Shown here piece by piece: positions 14,695 through 23,313 of a stretch of 64,000 nucleotides of DNA. This DNA comes from Vibrio sp. SCSIO 43137 (GTDB taxonomy: Bacteria > Pseudomonadota > Gammaproteobacteria > Enterobacterales > Vibrionaceae): the NCBI RefSeq assembly GCF_028201475.1, contig NZ_CP116383.1, positions 1,302,001 through 1,366,000 on the forward strand. The letters are read 5' to 3'. How positions within the stretch are numbered: position 1 is the first letter of the stretch; each line of letters opens with the position of its first letter. Both the position numbers and the translations under genes were made by a program. The notes beneath the pieces were generated by a model that saw only the letters and a list, made by a program, of their open reading frames with translations, was not told the DNA's origin and did not search any database.

Positions 14695-16542
14695 ATGAAA
14701 CACAAGTTATTGCTGTTATCAGCGTTGTTCATCTCTCTGCCATCGGTAGCGGATTGGAATCAGGCTTACTTCCGCGGTACACCGAATAACTGGCAGACGG
14801 ATGCGATGGAAAAAGTAGGTCCGAACCAGTGGAAGATTGTAAAAACCTTCAAAAATGGAGCAGGTGGTAACCCTCCAAGCTTTAAAATTGACCGTCACGG
14901 CAACTGGGCAGAAAACTACCCGGCAGCTAATTTTGTAGTGGAAGCGAATAAAACCTATGAAATTCACTTCTATGACGACAGCCACAAGGTCTATGTGCAC
15001 GAGAAACTGCCGTTCGATATGCGTGATGAGACCATGTACTTCGTTTTCCTTGACCGCTTTTCTGACGGTGATTCCGCAAACAATACGGGTAACAACCCGG
15101 CTACTTATTCTGCAGATAAGTCAGATTTCAAAAAGTACTTTGGTGGTGATATTAAAGGTTTGATCAATAAACTGGATTACCTGAAAGAGATGGGTATTAC
15201 CGCTATCTGGATTACGCCGCCGGTGAACAATGTAGACCAACTGAACAAAGACGGCTCAGCGGGCTATCACGGTTACTGGGGACGCGATTTCTTCCAGCTG
15301 GATGAGCACCTGGGGACGGTGGATGAGTTCCGTCAACTGAGCCAGAAGATGGAGCAGTACGGTATGAAACTGGTGCTGGACTATGCTCCTAACCACTCGA
15401 ATCCGAACGATGAAAACGAGTATGGTGCTCTGTATCGGGACGGTAACTTTATCACTAACTTCAATGGTGATAACCGTAATATTTATCACCATAATGGCGG
15501 GGTAACCAACTGGGAGGATTATTATCAGGTTCGTAACCACAATTTGTTCAACTTGTCTGACTTTAACCAGAGTAACGAAGAGACATACCGTTATCTGGTG
15601 GATGGGGCCAAATTCTGGATTGACCTTGGTGTAGATGCTATTCGTATTGACGCCATTAAGCATATGGATAAGTCCTTTATGCAGCGCTGGACATCAGAGT
15701 TGAACGCTTATGCGAAATCTAAGGGCAAACCGGGTTTCTACTTCTTTGGTGAATGGATGGATGCCGGTGCGACGGCTACTGGTCTGAATGCGAAGTCGAT
15801 TGATTTTGCCAATACTTCTGGTTCTGCGCTGCTGGATTTTGGGCTAAGAAATACCATAGAAGATGCGCTTCTGCGTGCTAATGGTACCGGCATGTACGCG
15901 ATCAATAACTATATGAAGATCCGCGATACCAAGTTCACCAGCAGTGACTGGCAGGTGGTGTTCCTGGATAACCACGATGCTCCGCGACTTTCTACTGTGT
16001 TACGTTCCGATGCGACAAACTTTGGTCCGGGCAAAAACAAATGGGGTGGTCGTCAGAGTATTCCGTTTGCACAGGACAGGGTAGAGCTGGGGCTGGCGCT
16101 GATAATGACATCCCGCGGTATTCCATGTATCTACTACGGTACAGAACATTATGCGGCTAACTTTACTACTAACGGCTTTGGTCAGGTGGGTGATGATCCG
16201 TATAACCGTGAAATGATGCCGAGCTTCAGCACAAACACACCGGCGTTTCAGTTGATTAAGAAGCTGAGTAAGTTGCGTAAAGAGAGTTTCGCGATTCAGC
16301 AGGGCGAGTATATAGAACGCTGGGTAAGCAACGAAGTTCTGGTTTATGAGAGAAATGCCGGTGACGACGTTGTAGTGGTTGCCATGAACATAGGCAATGC
16401 AACTTCTGTTAACGCGATTAACCTTGGACTGGCAAATGGTACCTACAGTAATGTGATTGGGGGTGATGACGTTGTTGTGGCTAACGGTTCTGCGACATTT
16501 AATCTGGATCAGAACGAAGTTATTGTACTTAAAAGTAACTAA
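14695..16542 (+). CDS. Secreted GH13 alpha-amylase / CGTase-like enzyme
   Basis: I start at ATG 14695, preceded by GGAG, because it opens a clear signal peptide (MKHKLLLLSALFISLPSVA). Upstream codons are spurious. The 615-residue protein has an N-terminal glucan-binding-like module (about 20-110). The barrel follows with DRFSDGDSANN, YFGGDIKGLINKLDYL, LVLDYAPNHS, AIRIDAIKHM (nucleophile Asp near 319), FFGEWMD (Glu near 353) and FLDNHD (Asp near 428). These motif wordings resemble cyclodextrin glucanotransferases more than plain amylases, although the usual C-terminal CBM20 is lacking. It would convert external starch to cyclodextrins or oligosaccharides for the linked uptake system. GH13 is certain; the transferase activity is inferred. 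Confidence 0.85.
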   Translation: MKHKLLLLSALFISLPSVADWNQAYFRGTPNNWQTDAMEKVGPNQWKIVKTFKNGAGGNPPSFKIDRHGNWAENYPAANFVVEANKTYEIHFYDDSHKVYVHEKLPFDMRDETMYFVFLDRFSDGDSANNTGNNPATYSADKSDFKKYFGGDIKGLINKLDYLKEMGITAIWITPPVNNVDQLNKDGSAGYHGYWGRDFFQLDEHLGTVDEFRQLSQKMEQYGMKLVLDYAPNHSNPNDENEYGALYRDGNFITNFNGDNRNIYHHNGGVTNWEDYYQVRNHNLFNLSDFNQSNEETYRYLVDGAKFWIDLGVDAIRIDAIKHMDKSFMQRWTSELNAYAKSKGKPGFYFFGEWMDAGATATGLNAKSIDFANTSGSALLDFGLRNTIEDALLRANGTGMYAINNYMKIRDTKFTSSDWQVVFLDNHDAPRLSTVLRSDATNFGPGKNKWGGRQSIPFAQDRVELGLALIMTSRGIPCIYYGTEHYAANFTTNGFGQVGDDPYNREMMPSFSTNTPAFQLIKKLSKLRKESFAIQQGEYIERWVSNEVLVYERNAGDDVVVVAMNIGNATSVNAINLGLANGTYSNVIGGDDVVVANGSATFNLDQNEVIVLKSN

Positions 16543-16935
16543 TCATTCTTAAACTAAGTAAAAAGCGCTGTGACTTATGTTACAGCGCTTTTTTTCGGTT
16601 TTGCTGCTGTGAAATGCAATCTATAACAACAGGGTGAAGTCCTGCCCTATAAGATTGGAATTTAATGCAACTCACACTTTTATTAATATATTTATGAATA
16701 TTACATTTGTGATCGCGAGCGGTTTCAGATTCTCAGACTTATCCTAAAATTCCGTTATGAAACTGTGTTATATACCCGAAAACGGTATGCCGTATTGAGT
16801 CGGCGTTGCCTTTATAAGAAGCCTGAACCGTCAGAATCCCCCTTCTGCGTTAAGACAATATCAACCCTTTAGGTAATACACAGATAAGGTTCTGGATACA
16901 GAACTAAGTACCCCCCAAGCCAAAAAGGATTTGCA
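16543..16935 (+). other. Noncoding stretch with possible structured leader
   Basis: This 393-base gap starts with the amylase terminator and then has no convincing open reading frame. GGTATGCCG (16787) and CGGCGTTGCC can pair into a long stem with one bulge, and GTTCTG-GATA-CAGAAC is a perfect hairpin about 30 bases before the next ATG. A structured 5' leader for the 110-residue gene is possible; I match it to no known riboswitch. Confidence 0.35.
16563..16595 (+). terminator. Rho-independent terminator of the amylase gene
   Basis: AAGCGCTGT / ACAGCGCTT forms a perfect 9-pair stem followed by a seven-T run, 20 bases after the amylase stop. Confidence 0.92.
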
Positions 16936-17268
16936 ATGAAAAAGTTAAGTGAAACTGTCAACCAGATACTGCATAAGACTGAACCGGAATCCGTTCGTCG
17001 TCTTGCCAGTAATCATTTGGTTGCCGAATATAATGAGCCGAAGAAAATTGGTTTGAGCATACAATCTGTCGGATTTGAGCTGGCCGCCAGCGGTGAGTGC
17101 GCCGTAATGACGCTTGAAGCGGAAAACAACGGCCAACCTGTCATGCTTGCTGATGATTTTTCCCGCTCAGTAGAGATTGATTATGATAGCGGAAAGCTGA
17201 GAATCCACGACATTTCCATTGCCTCTCTGAGAGACTTTAAAAAGGTGATCCGCGATTACGCTATGTAA
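16936..17268 (+). CDS. Small hypothetical cytoplasmic protein
   Basis: The 110-residue product has AAAAGGATT 7 bases before its ATG, a strong sign of real translation. It is soluble, with no signal peptide or membrane helix. The first 30 residues look helical. Residues about 45-85 alternate as beta strands (ECAVMTLEAE, SVEIDYDSGKLRIHDI), and the end is helical and basic. I do not recognise the family. It stands alone behind a possibly structured leader, and a 9-pair inverted repeat follows it. Confidence 0.6.
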   Translation: MKKLSETVNQILHKTEPESVRRLASNHLVAEYNEPKKIGLSIQSVGFELAASGECAVMTLEAENNGQPVMLADDFSRSVEIDYDSGKLRIHDISIASLRDFKKVIRDYAM

Positions 17269-17294
17269 TTGCTAAGTATTCCCCCCGGAAATTT

Positions 17295-17337
17295 GGTTGC
17301 AGGTGACAAGACGTATAAACTGCTTGCTCCTGCAACC
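17295..17337 (+). repeat. Inverted repeat after the 110-residue gene
   Basis: GGTTGCAGG and CCTGCAACC are perfect 9-base arms around a 25-base loop, with no T run. It may be a transcript-end hairpin or the remnant of a small insertion. Confidence 0.4.
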
Positions 17338-17354
17338 TATATTCAAATCAGATC

Positions 17355-17720
17355 ATGACTCCAGAACAGCTGTTTTATCAACTCAGACAATCAATTGATC
17401 CTGACAAAGGGAAGCAGATGAGTGCTTATATGAAGCACAAGTTCCCTTTTCTTGGTATTCAGACACCGGATCGGCGCGGTATCTGTAAGGCTTTTTTTGC
17501 TGTGCAGCAGAAAGAAAAGCAAATTGACTGACAGTTTGTTGAACAGTGCTGGCAACAGTAGGAAAGGGAGTTTCAATATGTCGCCATTGATTACCTTCAA
17601 AAGAAAAAATCTTGTCTCACAGAGACCGATGTAGCTGCCCTTAAGCAATTGGCACAGAGTAAATCATGGTGGGATACCATTGACGGTCTGGACCGGTTAA
17701 TAGGCAGCAAATATCTGTAG
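17355..17720 (+). pseudogene. Broken AlkD-like DNA alkylation repair gene
   Basis: One continuous frame from ATG 17355 reads MTPEQLFYQLRQSIDPDKG, then KHKFPFLGIQTPDRRG. After two in-frame stops (TGA 17529, TAG 17559) it resumes as YVAIDYLQKKKSCL and SKSWWDTIDGLDRLIG before a terminal TAG. These are characteristic pieces of the PF08713 HEAT-like DNA alkylation repair (AlkD) family. That family is normally about 220-240 residues; only about the first half remains here, so the gene is both nonsense-mutated and C-terminally truncated. Sequence on both sides of the stops stays in one frame, which argues against a sequencing indel. It should be non-functional. Confidence 0.75.
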
Positions 17721-17734
17721 CGTTTAATCAGACA

Positions 17735-18481
17735 TCAACGGCCAACAGCCTTATGTAGCTTATATTTAATGGCACGCCAATGGGTAGCTGGGCGCTTTGG
17801 CATTACGCTTTTCAGATGTTCTATATCTTCATCGCTCAAAATAACTTCTCCTGAATGCGCCAGCCAGAGCGATTCCGGCTGATAACTGAGCACTTTTTCC
17901 ACTGATTTACGATAATTATTCAGATAGAAAACCGGAAAGGGAGGAATATAACGCCCCTTTACCGTTACCAGAAGATCGGCCACATAAATCCGGTTAGTTG
18001 GAATATGCCTGAGGGAAAGGTCTCTGTCGGTGTGTTCCGGCGTTTCCAGTACCTGCCAGTCATCAAAACCGGGTAAGGTTTCTTTGTCAGTCAGGCGTAT
18101 ATCGGGTTTTAACCACGGCCAATAGTAGAGCCATTGACGCGACTTTTTTTGTCGTCGGGCCACCCAACGAGCGAGAAAGAGATCAGTAAAGTACATCAGC
18201 CAGCCATCCCAGCCGCTGTACCAGTGGTGCATATGTTTGGATGAGGCAATCTGACAGCCGGTCAGTTTTCTTAGCTTATGTGCTGCTCCGGCATGATCGG
18301 GGTGCATATGAGTGACGACAACCAACTTTAAATCACTGAGCGGGCGATTTAAATTGTCGGTAATAAATGAACAGATTAGCGATGCATCTGCCCGGCTGCA
18401 ACCGTCCAACAATAATAGTTTGTCCGGATACTCAACCAGAAAGATAGATTGTATATAACCCTGAAGGTGATGAACTTTCAT
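17735..18481 (-). CDS. MBL-fold metallo-hydrolase
   Basis: The 248-residue product has the zinc-binding motif THMHPDHAG near residue 57, a later ETPEHTD histidine near 150, an AD (IYVADL) segment near 170 and a LAHSGE histidine near 208. These are the ligands expected of the metallo-beta-lactamase fold with two metals. It is cytoplasmic, with no signal peptide, and has a Trp/Tyr-rich insertion near 85-125. Substrate cannot be told; glyoxalase II-like thioesters or lactones are typical. It is divergent from the chemotaxis receptor at 18772. Confidence 0.85.
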   Translation of the reverse strand: MKVHHLQGYIQSIFLVEYPDKLLLLDGCSRADASLICSFITDNLNRPLSDLKLVVVTHMHPDHAGAAHKLRKLTGCQIASSKHMHHWYSGWDGWLMYFTDLFLARWVARRQKKSRQWLYYWPWLKPDIRLTDKETLPGFDDWQVLETPEHTDRDLSLRHIPTNRIYVADLLVTVKGRYIPPFPVFYLNNYRKSVEKVLSYQPESLWLAHSGEVILSDEDIEHLKSVMPKRPATHWRAIKYKLHKAVGR

Positions 18482-18771
18482 TTTTGCATGACATTTTATT
18501 TTTATGTCCGCTCAGTATAGACACAGGTTTGCTGGTCTGGCCAGTTTGCAAGCCGTTAATACTGAGTAAAGAACATATACGCAACAAAAGATACCCGTTG
18601 TAACAATGGTTACATGAGCGTTATTTAACAGACCAGTAAAGGGGGCGGATAAGAGCCCTTACTATTGGTGCGTTAATATACGACTTTGGTAAAAGTTGCT
18701 GATATTCCACGTTATTTCATCTGTGACCTGTTTATGCTAGTTGGCTAATTATCTTACCGAGGTGCAATGGA
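18482..18771. other. Divergent intergenic region
   Basis: This 290-base AT-rich gap lies between the MBL gene and the chemotaxis gene. It contains a small GTAAC/GTTAC repeat (18599-18613) but no open reading frame or clear operator that I can name. Promoters for both genes are presumed here. Confidence 0.3.
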
Positions 18772-20322
18772 ATGTCGATAGAGGTGCGCAATAACGCGTT
18801 AATAATTAGCCTTTGGTTTATGTTTACCGGAGTCTCTATTTTCTTATACGGGGCAGAGCCCGCGATGTTTGTCGTGCTTGCTGCGGCACTGTCTGCACCG
18901 CTTCTGCTTATGGCAATAAGGAGAAAATCGGTTGATAGTGTGGCTGAGACACCAAAGGATATGGTTGCACCCCTTATTGAAGCGGAAATGAACCTTAATG
19001 CCGTGAGTGCTGCAGAAGTCTCATTTGCTATCGACAACTTAAAGGATAAAGCGGCTAATCAGGTGGTTGCCATAAGCAATATTGCGCAAACTTCAGCGCT
19101 GATTACCAATACAGTGGCCGAATCTTCTGCTGCGGCCCATCATGCACTCACTTCTGCTGACTCTATGCACCAATCAAGCCTTTCCGGGGTTGAAAGCCTT
19201 AGCTCTGTGGTGGAAAGTATGCAGCATATATCGCTGCACACCGATACCACGGTTGAGCAAATAAGCATGCTTGACGAGAAAGTCAGCCAGATTAACAGCG
19301 TTGCCGCGGTTATCAGCGAGATAGCTTCCCAGACCAACCTTCTGGCATTAAATGCGGCCATTGAAGCTGCCCGTGCAGGTGACTCAGGCAGAGGGTTTGC
19401 GGTTGTCGCTGATGAAGTAAGAAAACTGGCGGAGAGAACATCAGAAAGTACTGCAGAAGTTGAACAGATAGTCAGTGAAATTTTCTCCGGTACAAAGAAG
19501 GTGAGTAATACCATTGAATCCCTCTCTGCAAAGGTTAAACAAGGGGCGGAAAGTGTCGGCAATGTTGAGCATCAGCTAGGAAATATTGCCGGGCAGGCGA
19601 GGCAGGTAAAAGATCAAATTTCTGCCATTGAACAAGGTGTAAAAGAGAATGAACATGGATTAGTCTGCATTGATCAGGCGATCAGCGAGGTTAATCAGGA
19701 ACTGGCTGAGGCGGATATAGAGCTTTTAAGCCTGCAAAACGAGGCGGCACAGTTAATGGAGATGGCAGAGCACAGCAATGCTGTTTTAACCGAACATTAC
19801 CAGACGAGTATTCATGCTCCGTTTTATCAGATGGCGTCTTCCCTTGCGGAAGAGATTGCCGGGCAGTTTGAACGTGATATCAGCTCTGGAAAAGTAACCG
19901 ATTTAATTATGTTTGACCGTAATTATACTGCGGTTGAGGGAGTGACTCCGGCCAAGTATCAGACCCGTTACGATAAGTATTGCGATGAGGTTCTTCCCGC
20001 CCTTCAGGAACCTCTATTAAAGGCCAGAAGTGAAGTGGTTTATGCTATTGCAACGGATGACAGAGGGTATGTCCCGACCCATAACGATCAGTTTTGTCAG
20101 CCACTGACCGGTGATCAGAATACCGATATGCTACATAACAGAACCAAACGTATTTTTAATGATCGGGTTGGTGAGCGATGCGGTAAACATACTAAGACTA
20201 TGCTGCTGCAAACTTACAAAAGAGATACCGGTGAGGTGATGCATGACTTATCTGTACCTGTTTATGTGAACGGGCGGCACTGGGGAGCAGTAAGGCTGGG
20301 ATATCAACCGGTTTCCCGGTAA
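18772..20322 (+). CDS. Methyl-accepting chemotaxis protein with C-terminal sensor-like domain
   Basis: The 516-residue product has two closely spaced N-terminal helices (about 8-25 and 28-46) with almost no periplasmic loop. The signalling domain follows, with the hairpin tip [18 protein letters not shown] near 185-205. Beyond about residue 340 there is a further globular domain: [26 protein letters not shown], and [15 protein letters not shown] at the end. That ending resembles PAS/Cache-like sensor folds found behind some receptors. Sensing is therefore likely intracellular or membrane-linked rather than periplasmic. No chemotaxis gene is adjacent. Ligand unknown. Confidence 0.88.
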   Translation: MSIEVRNNALIISLWFMFTGVSIFLYGAEPAMFVVLAAALSAPLLLMAIRRKSVDSVAETPKDMVAPLIEAEMNLNAVSAAEVSFAIDNLKDKAANQVVAISNIAQTSALITNTVAESSAAAHHALTSADSMHQSSLSGVESLSSVVESMQHISLHTDTTVEQISMLDEKVSQINSVAAVISEIASQTNLLALNAAIEAARAGDSGRGFAVVADEVRKLAERTSESTAEVEQIVSEIFSGTKKVSNTIESLSAKVKQGAESVGNVEHQLGNIAGQARQVKDQISAIEQGVKENEHGLVCIDQAISEVNQELAEADIELLSLQNEAAQLMEMAEHSNAVLTEHYQTSIHAPFYQMASSLAEEIAGQFERDISSGKVTDLIMFDRNYTAVEGVTPAKYQTRYDKYCDEVLPALQEPLLKARSEVVYAIATDDRGYVPTHNDQFCQPLTGDQNTDMLHNRTKRIFNDRVGERCGKHTKTMLLQTYKRDTGEVMHDLSVPVYVNGRHWGAVRLGYQPVSR

Positions 20323-20330
20323 AGGTGATA

Positions 20331-20349
20331 AGCCCTGCAATGCAGGGCT
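20331..20349. terminator. Shared hairpin between converging genes
   Basis: AGCCCTGCA / TGCAGGGCT lies between the receptor gene and the EF-hand gene, which converge. There is no clear T run on either strand, so termination strength is uncertain. Confidence 0.45.
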
Positions 20350-20364
20350 CACCAAAATAAGGAA

Positions 20365-20961
20365 TTAACGCAGATGCTCACCGATGTACTCGTTAAAGTT
20401 GAGCTTGTTGTCTTTGTTGCTGTCCAGATAGCCAAATGACTCGTCGACATAGTTATCGATTTGTGTGTAGTAGCCTTGCCAATACTCAACATCCGCCTTA
20501 CATTCCACAGGAACTTTATCTTGTTTGTATGACTCTTTAAGTCGCTTAACATAATTACCGGCCTGAGCTTCATACTCTTTCCGGTCCAGTTGTTTGTCGT
20601 TATTTTTATCGGCTTGCTTAAACGAGGCCTGCCAGTATTCGTCGTAAATACGGTTAGCATTTTTAGCGAACTCTTCACGACTTATTTGCTTATCTTTATT
20701 GTCATCAAGGTGTTTGAAAGTGTCGATAAGTTCAGGTTCGACCATGCTTAAGGTTTTCTCTGTACATACAGTTGATAGTCCTTCGTTCCAGCTATCTCCT
20801 TCAGAGTCCAGTCCACCGGTTTTAAACTCTTTCAGGCTAATCTGGTTGTTTTTATCAGTGTCAAAGAAGTTAAAGATGCTGTCTGTTTCTGTCGATGCCA
20901 GAGCGTTGGCAGAAACAAGTGACGCCATAATGGCGAATGATAGTGTGTTAAAACGACTCAT
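20365..20961 (-). CDS. Exported four-EF-hand calcium-binding protein
   Basis: I start at ATG 20961, behind AGAGGAAAAAAT, giving 198 residues. A signal peptide ends near NALAS. Four EF-hand loops are readable: FDTDKNNQISLKEF, LDDNKDKQISREEF, ADKNNDKQLDRKEY and LDSNKDNKLNFNEY, each with Asp at loop position 1 and Glu (or Tyr-preceded Glu) at 12. It should bind calcium in the periplasm or outside. Two cysteines (near 60 and 160) could form a disulfide. Function beyond calcium binding is unknown. Confidence 0.85.
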   Translation of the reverse strand: MSRFNTLSFAIMASLVSANALASTETDSIFNFFDTDKNNQISLKEFKTGGLDSEGDSWNEGLSTVCTEKTLSMVEPELIDTFKHLDDNKDKQISREEFAKNANRIYDEYWQASFKQADKNNDKQLDRKEYEAQAGNYVKRLKESYKQDKVPVECKADVEYWQGYYTQIDNYVDESFGYLDSNKDNKLNFNEYIGEHLR

Positions 20962-21154
20962 ATTTTTTCCTCTGTATCCGGCCAGAAAAGGGGGGATGGC
21001 CAACTCAAAAATGCCCACTATGTGAACGAATGAGATGGTATGGCAGCCATGGTTAACTTTACGTTATCTCGACCCGCCTTATGTTGCAGAATGTGCAGTA
21101 TCACTTTCCGGATGGGAAATTATTGTGTTGAGAAAACTGTCTAAGCAACGGTTG

Positions 21155-21172
21155 TCCGGACCAGAGTCCGGA
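21155..21172. repeat. Short GC-rich hairpin
   Basis: TCCGGAC-CAGA-GTCCGGA is a perfect 7-pair hairpin just beyond the stop of the leftward lipoprotein gene. It has no T run, so it could be a transcript-end structure. Confidence 0.4.
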
Positions 21173-21189
21173 GAGCGTTGAGGAAGGGA

Positions 21190-21810
21190 TTAGCGGCTAA
21201 GCACCTTGTATTTATCGAGTTCTGATTTGTTCATCCAGTGAATATCGCTGGCTGGTGCGGCCTCAAGGGTAAACCAGTAGAACTGTGGGTTAATGCCGAT
21301 ATGACGGTAATAGCTTAAATACTCCTGATGAACTGGATCGGATTTTGCCACCTGACGACCATCTTCACCGTCACTGCTTCCCCAGCTATGTACGCCGATT
21401 TGCGGTTCGTTGTCACTTGCCGTCCTTTGGACGCCGGCGAGAAAAAGATCCACGCCGCCACTGGCAATCAGGCCGTTTGCGTTCAGGTGAGTACTTATGC
21501 CTTTGTCGTGTATCTGTTTTGATAGCTGCAAATTGGTTTCATCATCAGAACTACCTTCAATGATATCAATGTGTAGCCGGGTAACAGCAGGATAAGCGTC
21601 CAGCATATCTTGAAAGGCATCCAGTGAACCGGAGCAGATAATGCCATCCAGAGAAGCTTCGTTGGGGTTGATTACCTCGAAGGTAAGGGGCTTATCTCCT
21701 TGTAGCTCAAATAAACCACAATCAGAACGAAACTGGTTGCTCGCTTGATCAGAGCGGCTGCAAGCAGAAAGTAGTACGCAAAATGAGCTAAGCAGAATGA
21801 TTTTTTTCAT
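21190..21810 (-). CDS. Lipoprotein with ClpP/crotonase-like fold signature
   Basis: The product is 206 residues. The signal peptide ends in lipobox LSAC near residue 17. The mature part reads IICSGSLDAFQDML, then an IHDKGISTHLNANGLIASGG segment near 100-120, then FLAGVQRTAS and IGVHSW. This order of glycine-rich turn, small-residue helix and IGxH strand is that of COG3904-type periplasmic proteins related to ClpP/crotonase. The ASGG serine is where the family places its active-site serine. A catalytic triad is not proven. It is monocistronic. Confidence 0.6.
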   Translation of the reverse strand: MKKIILLSSFCVLLSACSRSDQASNQFRSDCGLFELQGDKPLTFEVINPNEASLDGIICSGSLDAFQDMLDAYPAVTRLHIDIIEGSSDDETNLQLSKQIHDKGISTHLNANGLIASGGVDLFLAGVQRTASDNEPQIGVHSWGSSDGEDGRQVAKSDPVHQEYLSYYRHIGINPQFYWFTLEAAPASDIHWMNKSELDKYKVLSR

Positions 21811-21902
21811 GTTGTAATCTGAGTCGGGTAGTAGCTGAATAGATAATTTATGTTAACCCGACGCAGTGAAAGGCAGGTAAACGCCATAAAAGGAGTGGCT
21901 TA

Positions 21903-22745
21903 TCACTGCTCTGAAATTGTTTCCGGAATGATATAAATATCTCTGTCCAGTTCAGAGGTGATGGCCGGAACCTTGCCTTCACCGTAATACTTTTCAAATA
22001 TTTTCTGATAGCTACCGTTCTGCTGTATCTGTTCCAGCCCTTTACGGAACGCATTAATGTATTGAGTGACACCGGGATAACGGTTAGAGAAAACCACATG
22101 AGCGGGAATACCCTGAATGGCATCTTCACTCATTTTCCACTCGCTCTTCCCGTCAGGATAAAGCTTATTAATACGGGAAAGCCCGCTGAGTTCAACCATA
22201 AAGGCGATATCATTTCTTCCGGCTGCTACCTTTTTAAGCAGGTGATCCATCCGGCTTACTTCCTCCAGATCCAATCCAAGCTCGGGGGCGGAGTTCAGAA
22301 TGGCCGCATCTGAGCTGCCGCGGATCACTCCCAGCCGGTATGGCAGCAGATCCTGCAGGGATTTAAAGGAGATGTCAGGGAACTTATCTTTCAGGTAAAA
22401 GCCAACTACCCGGTAGTAAAACAGAGGGACACTGGTTACAGAGGCATTACGCTCTTGTTCAGGAAAGTTCCATTCCGTCCCTAGCTGAGCCATTACTTTT
22501 CCGTCAATAACGTATTTGGTGGATCTGGCCAGAGGATAAAACTGGAACTCCACTTTGTAACCCGCAGCATCATAAGCGGCGGAGACAAGTTCGCAAAACA
22601 CACCTTTATCCGGCAGCGATTCGTCCATATAAGGGGGATAATTAAAAGCGGACAGAAGGAGCTTTTCAGCCTGTACCGAAAAACTAGTGGCGATAGTCAG
22701 AAAGATAATCAAAGCCGGCAGACTCAATATGCTCTTGCGGAACAT
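21903..22745 (-). CDS. Periplasmic solute-binding protein, family 3 type
   Basis: The 280-residue product has a signal peptide (LPALIIFLTIATSFSVQA). It carries the two-lobe SBP_bac_3 pattern: FNYPPYMDESLPDKGVFCEL, RLGVIRGSSDA for the second-lobe strand, and a C-terminal FRKGLEQIQQNGSYQKIFEK helix. No permease or ATPase gene is nearby, so it may be an orphan or feed a sensor. Many vibrio copies are of this orphan kind. A related protein is encoded at 34964. Confidence 0.8.
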   Translation of the reverse strand: MFRKSILSLPALIIFLTIATSFSVQAEKLLLSAFNYPPYMDESLPDKGVFCELVSAAYDAAGYKVEFQFYPLARSTKYVIDGKVMAQLGTEWNFPEQERNASVTSVPLFYYRVVGFYLKDKFPDISFKSLQDLLPYRLGVIRGSSDAAILNSAPELGLDLEEVSRMDHLLKKVAAGRNDIAFMVELSGLSRINKLYPDGKSEWKMSEDAIQGIPAHVVFSNRYPGVTQYINAFRKGLEQIQQNGSYQKIFEKYYGEGKVPAITSELDRDIYIIPETISEQ

Positions 22746-23007
22746 TGTAGGGTACTCGTTCTATACTGATGTTTTTATTAGTTATTTTCTGCATTCTACA
22801 GATTGGCACAGACCCTATGCTATTCGGAGTGATTTCTCAAGGTATTGTGTCTTTGCCGGGTAATCTTGTTGCTTTTCCCTGAAAGGCATCACAAAAATAA
22901 GAGTTATAAGCAATGCGAGTCATAACGCATATCACAATATCTTGCACTATAGTTTCTGTGACTGACTCTGTGAAACCCGGAGTTATGCTGAAAGGGAGAG
23001 CATGATC

Positions 23008-23205
23008 ATGAGTAAAGTGACACTGACTTTTGTCGGCCATAACGCCAGAGAAATCTCACAACGTTTTTATAACTGGGCAGTTGATGGTGGTCTTGAGGAT
23101 GAGTTAATTGATGTGTTGAGTGATGAACAGACAGAAGTTCAGGGCATCACCTTTTCAGATGACGAGACCCTTGAGATAGAGGTGAGTTGTCTCTCCAACG
23201 AGTGA
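23008..23205 (+). CDS. Small acidic hypothetical protein
   Basis: The product is 65 residues from ATG 23008. AAAGGGAG is 9 bases upstream of that start but too close to the alternative ATG at 23002. The protein is soluble and very acidic in its second half (DELIDVLSDEQTE, DDETLEIEVS), with a predicted beta-alpha-beta pattern. No family recognised. It stands alone between the binding-protein gene and the racemase gene. Confidence 0.6.
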   Translation: MSKVTLTFVGHNAREISQRFYNWAVDGGLEDELIDVLSDEQTEVQGITFSDDETLEIEVSCLSNE

Positions 23206-23313
23206 GTTGTTCATCGGCCACGTGGCTATGCATTTCATACATGGCCATGTCAGTTATTTCATTTCTTGAGCAAATATTTCTTTGTTAGATTTATCGGTAA
23301 CAAAGGAGTATTT

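Noticed and set aside
17391..17648. Minus-strand reading frame over the AlkD-like relic
   Set aside because: The plus strand carries recognisable AlkD motifs in one frame; the antisense frame has none.
23217..23250. GCCACGTGGC and ACATGGCCATGT palindromes before the racemase gene
   Set aside because: Probably transcript-end or chance palindromes; no regulator or consensus could be linked to them.
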